DNA from: Cephalotus follicularis
Lineage: Eukaryota > Streptophyta > Magnoliopsida > Oxalidales > Cephalotaceae
DNA length: 64,000 nucleotides
Reading direction: 5' to 3'
Assembly (NCBI GenBank): GCA_001972305.1
Contig: BDDD01001798.1
Span: 1 to 64,000, forward strand
Shown: positions 46,731-58,655 of the stretch, piece by piece
Numbering within the stretch: position 1 is the first letter of the stretch
Layout of the letters: every line of letters begins with the position of its first letter
Notes under the pieces: generated by a model
Told to the model about the DNA's origin: nothing
The model's database searches: none
What the model saw: only the letters and a program-made list of their open reading frames with translations
Position numbers and translations under genes: made by a program

Positions 46731-49502
46731 GTATATATCTTTTATAATTATTACGTTCCTGTATTTTAAATTTCTGCCAATATTCGTCGTAAATGTCTAT
46801 ATTAAATTTATGTAAATTCTTAAATTCTATGTTGAATTACTGCCGATTTCTTAACAAAATTCTGTATTATTATTTTAAAATATTTCCGTTTGAAATATAA
46901 ATTCTGGAAAAAAATATGTTGTACAAAATTATTTATGAATGCTTTGAGCTGATCACTCAACGTATCAAGAAATGATTATTTTTACGAAAATGAGAAAAGG
47001 CAACAAATTGAGATGAACAACGATTGGATTGCGATCCATGGTGGATTAATCTAGTAAAAGATTAATGTGAAAGAGCGGAGAGTGCTCTCGGACATGCATG
47101 TGATGTAAGGATAGTAATCGGGGAGTGCACAATGCCCCGGTGAAGCAATGGTTCAACAGGGTTATTTAAGTTTATAAACCCCTCAGTGCTTATAAAATAT
47201 TCTGATTCATGAGATATGATCAGAAAAGAAATGAATGAATGTGAAATATACTGGTTTTATAAAAATACCAGAAAATGAATTTCAATAATGTTTTATTACG
47301 ATAATTCTTACTGAGCTGTTTTGGTGCTCACACCTTTCAATGTTTTTGTTTTCAACTAAAAATTTTTCCAGCAAAAGATTGAACGAGGAAAGCCGAGCTT
47401 TGGCAGGAGCTCATAAGTGATATTTCGGAAGGAAATTATGTTACGAATTATGTTACGAATATCATTTTGTATAATAGTTTATGACATTATAAACTAATGT
47501 TCCGCTATATAATACTTTATGATAGATCCTGTGGAGATGTAACATGTTAACTATAATTGTTATGATGTATGATGATTTAAATAAGAGTATAAAATTTTAA
47601 GGTTTAGTATATCAAGTTATTTATAGATAATAGCAATTAAGTAAGATTGTTAAAGGATTAGAGGTTTCACCCCCACGTCACGAACCGAATCCCCGAAGTT
47701 CACTTTGAGTATAAAGTGGACTCGGATCTGGGGCGTTACATAAAGTCTTATCCAAAGGTAGCTATATGCTCCTGAGGTCGATAACAAGTTAAAACCACCT
47801 TTAAAACCATTTATAAAAACCCTTGAATTGAGAGTAGGCAGATTCAACTCCTCTCAATCCTCCGTTTCGTCCCTTATACCTGTAAACAGTGCATTAAACA
47901 TGAAATCATAAATCATGCATAACCGTAACAATACAATCATCAATGACCAGTCATATTAATCCATTCAAATACATGTATGCAAGCAAAATAGTATAACCTA
48001 CCTCAATAGTCAAACTTGCAGATTCTACCGCCGTTTATTTCCATTTGCTGCCGAACCGAATTTGGTTCTTCCTTCAGCTCCACATGCTGTCGACAAAGCT
48101 TGCACTTCCTCTCATAGAATCACTACAATGACGTCACACTTTCTTTACGACCTGCACACCGAAAGTAACACACTATCGTCACCAAAGCTTCGGCCAAAAC
48201 ATCGGAACTCAGGCCATGCCATAAACAGGCTCCAAATTGGCCAATCTATACAATGCTACGGGAAACTCGCTGTGACTCACTGTGAAACGCGCTGTCATGG
48301 CCGGCAGTGAGTCTAACTCACTGAGTTGACTCACCGGTCGTTAACAACACCGGCCACCTCACAAACGGACCTCCACAAGACCCGTTCTACACATCCCTAC
48401 CCAAGACTCACCATGACTCGATGCCAAATGCTGTGTCATAGGCGACAGTGAGTCAACTCGACTGAGTTGACTCATTCGTTTAAATCCAGCCGATTCCGAT
48501 CGAATGACGCCTCAACCAACAACAAAATGGGCGTAGATGGTCCTCAGAATGAAGACCAGCTCCACCTGCAATGCTATCGGTGGTGGAAACAGCGTCGACA
48601 GTGGCAAAGTATCGGGGAGAAAAGAGAAGAAAGAGAAGAAAAGAGGAAGGGTTACCGTCGGGATAAGGACCTGGACTGCTCGCCGTCTCCTCCTGGTCCG
48701 ACGCCTGTCTTCTCCAGCGCGTTCTCTCCCACTCCCGACTCTCTCTCCCTTTCTATTTGTGCGAAGTGTCGGTGCTTCATTTCATTTTTTTTAAATTATT
48801 TATTTATTTATTTTTAAAAACAATACACTTTGGGCCATTACATCAAGTATGGAGAAATATGATATACCACTTTCTCCTTTCTTCTGCCGTTTTCCTCTGT
48901 TTTCTTTCTCCTTTCTCAGGTGAAGGTTGAAGAATAAAGAAGCGCATTTATGGAGGAGTTGTGTTTCTCTCTCTCTTCCTTCCCACCCGTATAACGCTCA
49001 CGCATCTCTCTCTTTCTTCCATCTGACGTGCTTTCCGCACACGTGTCTCTTTCTTTCTTCCATTCGGTCCCATGACGCACACGTGTCTCCCTCTTTCTTT
49101 CTTTATGCAGTTGTAGGTCTAGAGAAATGGTGAACGCTTGACATGCTACCGCTGGTAGGCCTTCTAGGCATCAACATCTCGTCTCATTGACATCGACGCT
49201 TTAAGGCAAGGACCCTTACGCGTGGTGCTTAACTTCTTGGCGTCGACGCTACCTCTTTGTGTTGACGCTTTAGGGCAAGGAGCCTTACGCGTGGCGCTTA
49301 CTTCTTGGCGTCGACGCTACCTCTTGGCGTCAACACTTTAACGCCCCTTTTTCCCCACATTTTGAAATCATCAAAACATTCCTTAACACTATTTACTCAA
49401 GATTCAACATTATAAGCTAGAAATCCATAATCTTCATTAATTTGTCATATAATTACAATGGGAATTACAGTAATACATTGAGTCAAAATTAGGGACATTA
49501 CA

Positions 49503-51159
49503 ATCCACAAATGTGGCAAGATCCACAATGTAACAAGATTCACTTATGTAACACTATATCCACAAATGTGCCCACATATATAATAAAAAGGTCTGGAGAT
49601 ACTGGTACACACACAATGTCATCAAAGTATAGTAATGAGCCTAAGGGTATACTATGTATCATACATGATTCACCAGTGCATAGTGCCTATAGGGTATGCA
49701 TCATACGTAACACCCCACCCTCGTCCGATGAGCCTGCTATGACATGCACACCATACCGTACGATGGGCCTATGTGCAAAAGCATATATCACAGGGGTACC
49801 CAGCATCAGAGTACAAAAGCAATGCCACAATAATAGTGGAAGGTGAGATTATCTGAGCAAAATTTCACACCCGTCCCGACATGCATCAGATGATCATATC
49901 GAGACAGATGTGACAATCACGTGGCAAGCCTCCTATTGAAAACCCCCATGTGATATCTTAAAACCGGCTTTAAAACTGCCTAAAACCATATAATCAAATT
50001 ACAAGTCCTAAAGTGGAAATTTCTAAAAACTTGAAAATAATTCGAACTCTTAAATTTTTAAAAATATCGGGCAGGTATTATCTGTTTATCAGACTATCCC
50101 CCATGTAAAGAAAACACAATTTATTAAATGGGCTCAGCCCTCAACAAACACAATTTAAAATAGTAAACATGCATGGTTGGGCTCCGCCTCAATAATATCA
50201 TCAAAGAATAAATCATAAATATGGTTCAGCCCGTCAAAAAACAACAATAAAAACATTTAGAAGAACATAAATAATGCATAATTTAAATGATGATGTTGTG
50301 AATGATATGCCTGTGTTGAAAATCTGGTGGGTATGCCCTCGTGGTCTGACATCAACTGAAGATGACTTAGCAACTAATTTGGCACTATCTGAAAAACATA
50401 AAAGGGATGGGTTTTATCCAAATGAGCAAGTGAGATAGAACATATCCCCTGAAATATCATAAACAAGATTCACAAACGAACACGAGATCCGCAAAAGGAA
50501 ATCAAGACCCACAATGTAAACAATATCAACAAATACAATTGAGAACCACAATGTAAACGAGATACACAAATGTAAACGGAATCCTCAAACGTAAACAAGA
50601 TACACAGAAGTAAACGGAATCCACAAGTGCAAACGAGATCCGCAAATGTAAACCCACGAAAAAGGAATCTCGACACTCAACAAATGGCTCCACAATTATT
50701 AACATGATCCACAAACATGCCCATGCATGAACAAAATGTAAATCCACTAAGAGAAATCTTAAATCTCCATAATGGGCTCCACAGTTATAAACATGATCCA
50801 TAAATAGGAATTCACAAAAAGATATCTTAATACTCAACAAATGGGCTCCACAAATATAACAGAATCCACAAATGTCCCCACGTATGAATAAAATATGTGG
50901 AAATGCTGAATGACAAGAGAAACAATATAAATAGGATTTAAGCACAAGGAAATATAGGATGTGAATCCGTAGAAATAATCTCAATACACAAGTTATGGTC
51001 TACATAATTATAAACAAAATCAAGAATGTAAATGAGATCCACAAACATAAATGAGATCCACAAATGTGGCAAGATCCACAATGTGGCTAGATTCACACAT
51101 CTAACACAGTATCCATAAATGTGTCAATATATATAAGAAAAAGGTCTGGAGATGCTGGT
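49503..51159. repeat. E background repeat, end of unit 1 and unit 2
   Basis: Unit 1 ends near 49708, and CGTAACACCCCACCCTCG (49708 on) opens unit 2. Unit 2 then repeats the order of unit 1, including the 19-bp array (50465-50660), up to 51159, where G2 interrupts it. Unit 1 totals about 1.58 kb once insertions are removed, and unit 2 is on course for the same. Minus-strand frames here (50470-50984) follow the short repeats. Confidence 0.82.
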
Positions 51160-51627
51160 TGTTCATGTCAAAAGAATGTTTTAAATTTATACCGCAAGTG
51201 CACGGTTGTGCAGTAATGGGTCGAACACAAGGAAATCAAGTTAAATTAATTTTAATCTATTCAACCTAGGCATAGTATGCAAAAATTCAAGTTCAATTGT
51301 GAAAACTATTCTTAAACATTCAAAACAAACTAATTAATTAAAACTGCAGCTGAAGGCGTCGACACTTTGTCAAGGCGTCAACGTGAATAGGATTAAAGGA
51401 GGAAAGCGTCGACGCTTTGTCAAGGCATCGACGGTTAAAGCTACTGAATTGAAATTAACAGGATTTTAAAACATGCAAATTACTAAACTATCAAAACAGG
51501 GAATAAACTGAACGAAATACATAAGAGAAAATCAGTTTTAGGGTATAGAAACTCACCATAGATTATATTGAATAATTCACTTACTTGAACGATCAAACCT
51601 TGTAACCAATGGTAGCTAGGCCATTAC
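51160..51627 (-). mobile_element. G2: Athila-like LTR, first part, minus strand
   Basis: It begins TGTTCATGTC, the reverse complement of the LTR end. AGTAATGGGTCGAACACA and GATTATATTGAATAATTC match the reverse complement of the G LTR. It includes four GGCGTCGACAC/AAGCGTCGACGCTTTG motifs (51355-51432). It is cut at 51627 by B3 and resumes at 61398. Confidence 0.82.
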
Positions 51628-54243
51628 TGTCACACCGCGTATTTCCAATTACGTTTTATCTTGGACAATCATATGTGGTGATATCAGTAATTGAATATAT
51701 ATTCCGGCATTCATTTAACAATTCATAAACAATATGCGGAAGCATTCAATAAGCCGGAATATAACATAAGTCATCCGCACGCATCCCATACTACGTGCGG
51801 TTACAATTCAAATAAATTATCCTTACAAGCAGAAGTACAACATTAACGAGGTATGAACCGTTCAATACAAAATAGTACATCATCATTTAAAAATAACAAC
51901 CTTAGAGCGAAAATTAGAAGCTCTCCAAGCTTCAGCAGCAACTCCAACGTCTTCGCTTAATCTAAAATTGTAGGGATTAGACGTTGTCTTCACTTGGCTA
52001 AGTAGGAAGATAATGCATGATAAGGAATATATGAATGCAACATGTATGACAGTTTATATCAAAATAACATTTAAATGAGCCAATATATGAGCAATCATGC
52101 CAAGTGGCTATAAACAATCCATATTCAAGAATACCGCACAAGGGTACAATCAATTCATCCATGGTTTTGTGTGTCACATGCCGCTATCTCCTAGCTCCGA
52201 CCGTGCACTACCTAACTATCTCCTACGCTCCGAGGATGATAGAACATGTAACATATACTACCGGCGTTGGTGGGTAGTTTAACAAATAAGATCTGCCATG
52301 CAGATAAGTTTAGGAGATCTCCTGGCCAACTCCTGGCTCCCTGGATCCCTACCGTAGTCGGTGACCCCAGCCATCACTCGACTACCGGCAACAAGAACAA
52401 ACAATACAAGCATTCAATAATAATATTACATATATCAGCAATATGCAATATAATTGTGGTTTTCTTTAGAAACATATAACAAGTCATTTATCGTACATCT
52501 CTTCGGAGGAAAACGATATCAATCCAATAATGATCCTCGCTTTGGAGAACAAAACAGATAGTACCTCTCATAGGAGGAAATCAATAGGTTTTCATTTAAA
52601 ATGATAGTTTATATCATAATTTGGGTACATAGCCCATAGTTGGTTCGATCATTGCAATATAAATAGTAATGGTGTTGAATAGCACCAAACAGTATATACT
52701 AATGTAAGGTAGCATATACAGAAACAATATCACAAATCAGCAGCAATGCAAGGATTCACAAGAATCGCATTACATAGTCAATTCATATGCAACTCTCACA
52801 AGGAGTGCGTACATGGTTTAGTTTTGGAATGTAATTGTATATGAGGCCAGGATTAACTGTTCTAGTCATCCAAATTGAGGCTAGGTTCATTACATTCAAA
52901 ATTAAGGCCTTAACAGGACTTATATCAGTAAAATTTCCTAGAACAGTCGGCTGCCTTCAAGAATAGCCGACTGCCTTGGTTGAGTAGTTGACTGCTTTGC
53001 CTTGGCAGTCGACTGGATAGGTTGAGTAGTCGATGCTTCTGCCCAGAAAATGCAGGCAGTGGAAGGTCATGCAATTCTAGTTCAATTTCCAATCAATTTC
53101 AACACATTTAATCATGCAGGAAATAGACATACACGATATGCATACTATATCTTCCATATCATATCATTACCCCTACCTTAAATCGCTATCCCGAAATCAA
53201 TGGAGCTTGATTTCTCTCTTTGAGTTCGAAGACTTTTTCACCAACAATCCTTCAATTCCAGCAAGTTCAATCTATGCATGCAGGTTTATGGATACATGCA
53301 TCAGCACAGGGAGTTCAATAACCTTATGACAACTATGATCTAACAGTAGCTACTCTCTAGATCATTAAGCTTCATATCTATCCCCTTTTTACCACATATC
53401 TATGAACCTTGTCAATTATCTTTCTATACCAGGTTCTTTGATCTTGAACATATGGACAGAAGGTATATGCATACTCAAGGAAATCAGAAGTATATATTCA
53501 GACATAAACAACAACTATAACCCAATTCAAAGATTATAAACTTCACTTTACTTGAACCATTACTACATTCCATTTCCATACAATCTAGAAGTTTGTTAAC
53601 CTTAACCATGTTAACAGAAGATCAAACATCCTCCTAGTTACCTTATCAACACATAGCAGAGATTTCGGATTTCGAACTTACCAGGAGAAGTCCAAGCTTC
53701 CAAGTTCCCCCCCTTGAGCTCTAAACCATCAACATGCAAGCTCCTTTAATTCTCCAGCAATTCCCCTCTTCTCTCATCACATGCACCTCTCTTTCTCTCT
53801 TCTCTCTATCTCTTTCTCACCTTTCTTTCTTTTGTTTCTGCATATACAGGTCTGCAATCTTGCAGAGCACATGCAAGGGCTTTCCTTGCATGTCATGGCA
53901 GCTGGTGGCATGCCCACGACACCTGTCCCCTTGCATGCCAGGCCCCTGTCCTATCTCACACATGCACAGACACCTGGTCTGCTACAATTCCAGTCGACTG
54001 CCTTATGTGGTCAATCGACTGTCACTCCACGAATCAACCCAGTCGACTGTTGCCCTGTGACAGTCTACTGTTGAGGCTGATTATTTAAGTTTACTTAGGT
54101 TGTTTTGCCCATTCACACATCAATTCAACCTTGGCATAGAAGCAAAGCATATAACATAGTACTTGAACAAATAATTCAATTAAAATGTATATTTATTTTA
54201 ACAATGGAATCAATATACATTAATTGAATTTGCGGTCATTACA
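51628..54243 (-). mobile_element. B3 3' LTR
   Basis: TGTCACACCGCG...GCGGTCATTACA, 2616 bases. TCGA-palindrome clusters lie at 52945-53040 and 53990-54070. Relative to the 5' LTR it lacks about 90 bases after 53770. Confidence 0.9.
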
Positions 54244-54256
54244 TTCCTCCCACCTT
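54244..54256 (-). promoter_or_regulatory. B3 polypurine tract
   Basis: Read on the minus strand it is AAGGTGGGAGGAA, immediately next to the 3' LTR start TGTAATGACCGC. This would prime plus-strand DNA. Confidence 0.85.
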
Positions 54257-54289
54257 AAACAAAATTCATCCTCGAATTTATCCCTTACA

Positions 54290-55411
54290 TTACATTCCGA
54301 ATAGGTGGGGAAATGACTCCCTCATTTCTTCCTCACGCTCCCACGTAGCTTCCTCCGCTCCGTGAAAATGCCACAGCACTTTGACCATAGGAATGGTCTT
54401 GTTCCTTAGAACCTTCTCCATTCTATCCACAATCCTTGTCGGCCTTTATTCATATGTCAATCTCGGACTGATGAATCCAGGGTCGTAGCTCAAAATGTAA
54501 GATGGGTCGGGTACGTATTTCCGTAACATGGAAACATGAAATACGTTATGTACGTCCGACAAGCTAGGTGGTAGTGCAATCTGGTATGCTACCTCCCCCA
54601 CTCTCTCAAGTATCTCGTAAGGTCCAATGAACCTCGGAGCCAACTTCCCTTTGAGGCCAAAACGGTATATCCCTTTCGAAGGCGAGATCTTCAAGAAAAC
54701 ATGATCTCCCTTTTCAAATTCCAGCTTTCTCCTCTTGCTATCGGCGTAACTCTTCTGCCGACTCTGTGCAGCTAGCAGTCTCTTCTTGATCATTTCCACT
54801 TTATCAGTGGTCTCTTGTACCAAGTCCGGTCCAAGCACTTGTCTCTCACCTACCTCGTCCCAGCAAATAGGTGATCTGCACTTTCTCCCGTACAAAGCTT
54901 CATAGGGAGCCATTCCAATGCTGGTGTGGAAACTGTTGTTGCAGGAGAACTCAATCAATGCTAGATGATCCTCCCAACTCCCAGCAAAATCAATCATACA
55001 AGCCCGTAACATATCCTCCAGAGTCTGGATAGTACGCTCGGACTGTCCGTCAGTCTGTGGGTGAAATGCAGTGCTAAAGTTCAAGGTTGTTCCCATTGCT
55101 GATTGAAACTTCTTCCAGAACCTTGAAGTAAATCTAGCATCACGGTCGCAGACAATACTGACCAGCACCCCTTGCAATCTCACTATCTCCCGAATATACA
55201 ATCGAGCAAGCTTCTCGATCAAATATGTCATGTTCATCGGAAGGAAGTGAGCAGACTTAGTGAGTCTGTCCACTACTACCCACACTGCCTCATGCTGATT
55301 CCGTGACCTCGGTAATCCTGACACAAAGTCCATGGACACGTGCTCCCATTTCCATTCAACCACTGGTAGCAATTGTAGCAGTCCCGCAGGTTTCTGATGT
55401 TCAGCCTTCAC
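54290..55411 (-). pseudogene. pol: Integrase core, C-terminal domain and chromodomain of B3
   Basis: The frame 55411-54446 (321 codons) begins just after a TGA that follows CLTCQ. Catalytic residues are all present: D in SMDFVSGLP, D in VCDRDARFTSRFW and E in QSERTIQTLE. The C-terminal GPF/Y motif reads RFIGPYEILERVG. A TAA at 54443-54445 follows LTYE, and the same frame then gives VKVLWHFHGAEEATWE, the chromodomain (about 54305-54400). The core is thus intact but cut off from its zinc finger and chromodomain. Confidence 0.9.
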
Positions 55412-56010
55412 TCACTGACAGGTCAAACACCATACTACATATTCAACAATCTCCCGTTTCATTCCACTCCACCAGTAATTCTTCTTCAGGTCGTGCCACA
55501 TCTTGGAACTCCCTGGGTGAACACTGTTCCTCGATTTGTGAGCTTGTTGCAGTAGCTCATTCTTGATGCTCTCGTCATCCGAAACATATATCCTCCCCCG
55601 GAACCTCAATATGCCATCAGTATGAATGGAGAACTTAGAATCAGCGTCCAGGTTCTCACGGATACTCCACAATTTAGCATCACTATACTGAGCGGTCAAA
55701 ATACGCTCGAGAAGTTCAGGTTGTGCTCTCATACTTGCTACAATAACTCCTCGGGAAACCATGAACGGATTCCATCTCTGAAATTCCTCCAATAAATTCC
55801 ACTGTGACACCATAGCTCCAGCAATCATCGCCTTGCGACTTAGCGCATCAGCCACTACATTTGCCTTTCCTGGGTGGTACTGTATATTACAGTTATAGTC
55901 ATTAAAGAATTCCACCCATCGCCTCTGTCTCATGTTGAGATCCTTCTGGGAAAATAAATATTTCAAGCTCTTATGGTCAGTAAAGATTTCAAACTGAGCT
56001 CCATAGAGGT
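55412..56010 (-). pseudogene. pol: RNase H C-terminal part and integrase zinc finger of B3
   Basis: The gypsy frame enters at [19 protein letters not shown], the middle of RNase H, and continues through MRQRRWVEF and YHPGKANVVADALSR. A tether follows, then the integrase N-terminal zinc region (HKSRNSVHPGSSKMWHDL and CLTCQ, about 55410-55530). It ends in a TGA. The first part of RNase H is missing because of the F fragment at 56011. The apparent Met in this frame lies in F sequence and is not a real start. Confidence 0.88.
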
Positions 56011-56211
56011 TGAAATAAAACACTCTTGCAATATACAAGAGGGGGGGTGAATTGAATATTGAGGAATATGCGGAAATTTAAAAACTTTAAATGTAAATAG
56101 ATAAGGAAAGAAAAACTTCTCCGAAATTTAGAGTGGTTCGGCTAACTCTTGCCTACGTCCACTTTTCCCAAGGGAGCTCCTTGAGTTTCCACTATCTCGA
56201 TTTGATTAAGG
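56011..56211 (-). mobile_element. Truncated F-family LTR inside B3 pol
   Basis: TGAAATAAAACACTCTTGC...TCCACTATCTCG matches the first ~205 plus-strand bases of the F LTR (35489-35695), including the CTAACTCTTGCC part missing from F's own 5' LTR. The right side stops at GATTAAGG, where gypsy RT resumes. No TSD is possible because one side is deleted. Confidence 0.9.
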
Positions 56212-57090
56212 AAGCTGTTCCTTCCGCAGTGTCTGCAATACAATCTTCAAGTGCTGCATGTGTTCCTCAACGCTCTCTGAGTAGATCAGGATGTCATCTA
56301 AGATTATCACAACAAACTGATCAAGATAAGGTTGGAACACTCTGTTCATAAGACACATAAAGGCTGCAGGAGCGTTCGTCAAACCAAACGGCAGTATCAA
56401 AAATTCGTAGTGCCCATATCTGGTTCGAAATGCAGTTTTCTCCACATCACCCTCTCGGATCCTCAACTAATGATAGCCTGTTCTTAGGTGAAGCTTGGAG
56501 AACACAGTTGAGCCTTGCAATTGGTCGAACAACTCCTCAATATGTGGCAGAGGATACTTGTTCTTCACCGTCACTTGATTTAGCAGCCTGTAGTCAATGG
56601 ATAGCCGCATCGATCCATCCTTCTTCTTCACAAATAGAACCGGTGCTCTCCACGGTGACACACTCGGTCTGATACAGCCCTTGTCAAGATAATCCTGCAA
56701 TTGAACTTTCAACTCCTTCAGTTTGGCAGGAGCCATTCGGTACGGTGCTCTGGATATAGGAGCAGTTCCAGGCAACAATTCAATACTGAACTCTACGTCC
56801 CTCTCCGGTGGCAACGAAGTGAGTTCATCTGGAAACACACCAGGAAAATCACATACAACAGGAACTTGATCAATACTAGGCATACCTTTCGTATGATCAA
56901 TCACATATGCCAGATAGCCTTCACATCCTTGCTTGAGATATTTCTGTGCTCGTGTATATGAAATGATCGGAGCAGTAACATTCTTCTCTCCGATAAACTT
57001 GCACTCCGTCCCATCTTGCAGATAAAATGTCATCATCTTGTTGTAGCAAACAACACAAGCATGATGAGCATATAGCCAGTCCATCCCCAA
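56212..57090 (-). pseudogene. pol: Reverse transcriptase of B3, inactive
   Basis: The first frame (57090-56467) holds [31 protein letters not shown] and [16 protein letters not shown]. The first catalytic Asp site reads [11 protein letters not shown], so Asp is replaced by His. A TAG follows. The second frame (56463-56212) holds [25 protein letters not shown] and the catalytic box [11 protein letters not shown] (DD at about 56293-56298). After RKEQL the thumb, connection and start of RNase H are missing, judged from element I to be about 170 residues. Confidence 0.9.
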
Positions 57091-57479
57091 GATTACATCA
57101 AACTCTCAGATAGGTAGCACTATCAAGTCAGCGGATAATTCAATCCCAGCTACCACGATTTCACAGTCCTTCATAACAGTATTGGATAAAAGACAAGTAC
57201 CCGCAGGAGTACTCACCTCCAAAACATATGGTAGTCTAGAAGTAACACCATGCAACTTGCGAGCAAAACTAGATGCAATAAATGAATGCGTCGCACCAGG
57301 GTCAATCAACACATGAGTTAATATGCCAGATATGTAAATAGTTCCTCCCACAACAGTAGTATATTCTGGCACATCATCTTTAGATAAGGTATAGACCCTA
57401 CCTTTCGCAATCCCCTTTCCGGTGTCTCTCCGCGGTTGAGCCGCCGCAACACTACCACTAGCACCAGCACTTCCCTGTT
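57091..57479 (-). pseudogene. Aspartic protease of B3
   Basis: It is in the same frame as the zinc knuckles. It has GRVYTLSKDD, then the active site VLIDPGATHSFI (Asp codon near 57311), and SADLIVLPI before a TGA at 57103-57105. [11 protein letters not shown] follows the stop and leads to RT. The DPG form of the active site is common in plant gypsy elements, so this domain may have been functional before the stop appeared. Confidence 0.85.
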
Positions 57480-58596
57480 GGCCGCGTGCTTGATCCCTCA
57501 TCTTTGGACAACTATTCATTATGTGGTCCTGCGAACCACACCTCAAGCATTTCCCCAACTTCTTCCAGCAATCGGTCTCATCATGGTTCTGACGACCGCA
57601 AAAAGCATATCCACTGGCATTCTGCTGACTGTTTCGGCTAGGTGTCCTTGATCGTGTGCGTCGAGAACCACCTTGCCCTCTGTTATCAGATCTGGTTGAC
57701 TTAGCAGGATTATTACTTCCCTGCCCCTATGACTGTACAGCCCTCGATTGATTAGTACGAGTCCGTTCTGCCCTTCTCTCATTCGCGTCAGCCTCCAAGA
57801 TCATGGCTCTCTCAGCAACATCAACAAAAGTGGTCAGCTGCAACAACAACAATTTAGACCTGATGTCTGGTCGAAGGCCTTTCAGGAACCTTCGGATCAT
57901 CCGTGCTTCACCCTCCTCAAGATAAGGTGTGTGTCTTGCCAGCTCCACAAATCTGGTCTGGTACTGAGCTACCGTCATATCTTCTTGACGAAACTCCATC
58001 AGCTCTGTCTCCCATCGATCTCGCTCAATCTACGGTACATAAGTATCAAGAAACTCGGACTGGAATCTGTCCCAAGTCCTGTCAAGTCCACGGGCTTCCC
58101 ATTTTGCTTCAGTCCTTTCCCACCAGTAAGTCGCCTCGCCCCATAGGTGATACACAGCAAAACTGAGTTTCTGATCATCGGTACATTCCATAACAGCAAA
58201 TATTTTCTCCAAGTCTCTTATCCACCGCTCGACAACAGTAGCATTAAGTTCACCATTGAGAGTCGGAGGATTCTGTCGCATGAACCGCTCCAAATCTCTG
58301 CCAAATCCACCGCCATGGCAAGCGTCCGGTGCTTGCTGATATGCCCGGTTAGTCTCATACATTTTCCGGATTTGTTCCATGTTCGCTGTATTTGCTTGCA
58401 TCTGCTGTCGGAAAAGATCAGCCAGGTTATCAAAATTACTCCGTTCATCATGTGCTAGAGGGACATTCACTCCTTCATTCATTTGCAGAACATTTTCAGG
58501 TACTGGCGGAGCATTGATCCCCTCGTCGGCTCTACGCCTTCCCCTCCTTCCACTTCGGAGATCCATTCGGTTTCCTATATGGAATGACATAATCAT
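57480..58596 (-). pseudogene. gag: Gag of B3, with two stops
   Basis: The probable start is near 58566 (MDLRSGRRGRRR); an upstream Met at 58596 is possible. The core reads PPTLNGELNATVVERWIRDLEKIF, GEATYWWERTEA and WDRFQSEFLDTYVP. A TAG at about 58030 follows, then MEFRQEDMTVAQYQTRFVELAR and RPDIRSKLLLLQ in the same frame. A second TAG lies at about 57727. Two zinc knuckles close the gene: AFCGRQNHDETDC (first Cys lost, about 57570-57605) and CLRCGSQDHIMNSC (complete, about 57505-57549). Both stops fit CAG to TAG changes. Confidence 0.88.
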
Positions 58597-58655
58597 TAGG
58601 AAACAATTCAGTCAAATTTTTGAGAAACTTATCCCAGCTAGCATATATGGAATAT

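Larger units (their letters stand above)
42237..47740 (+). mobile_element. H1: solo LTR of an H-related chromovirus, with B2 nested
   Basis: It begins TATAACGCCCCTAAATTTC and ends CTGGGGCGTTACA, about 2.8 kb without B2. Its last ~700 bases are the reverse complement of the H2 LTR (61528-62200), including AGTCCACTT...AAAGTGAACTTC and GGGGAGTGCACAATGCCCCGGTGAAGC-type blocks. Flanks TCCTC and TAAAG do not match, so there is no visible TSD. It contains a TCGA array, a TATA box and a 128-bp tandem repeat. Confidence 0.78.
41292..48842 (-). mobile_element. D: solo LTR (~2.05 kb) with H1 and B2 nested
   Basis: It begins TGTCGCACCCCGAACTG and ends TTTGGGCCATTACA. A perfect TSD TCAAG lies at 41287-41291 and 48843-48847. 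Its own sequence is 41292-42236 and 47741-48842. Parts near 41470-41560 resemble E/C-type LTR starts (ATCGGGCATG...ATCAGATTATACCCCC). A GC-rich stretch at 48290-48740 contains repeated GAGTTGACTCA palindromes. No protein was seen. Confidence 0.87.
34078..49502 (-). mobile_element. C2: solo LTR of family C with F, D, H1 and B2 nested
   Basis: It begins TTTCACACCCCGCTTCC at 34078 and ends GGGACATTACA at 49502. Flanks GTCCA (34073-34077) and ATCCA (49503-49507) are a TSD with one change, and E continues exactly across it. Pieces 34078-35488, 40878-41291 and 48848-49502 total about 2.48 kb and align in order with C1. It was therefore the host of two separate later insertions, F and D. Confidence 0.85.

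Noticed and set aside
50470..50984. Hydrophobic minus-strand frames in E that look like membrane proteins (also 26679-27137, 33384-33745)
   Set aside because: They arise from the AATCCACAAATGTAAACGAG short repeats; frames are not kept between units.
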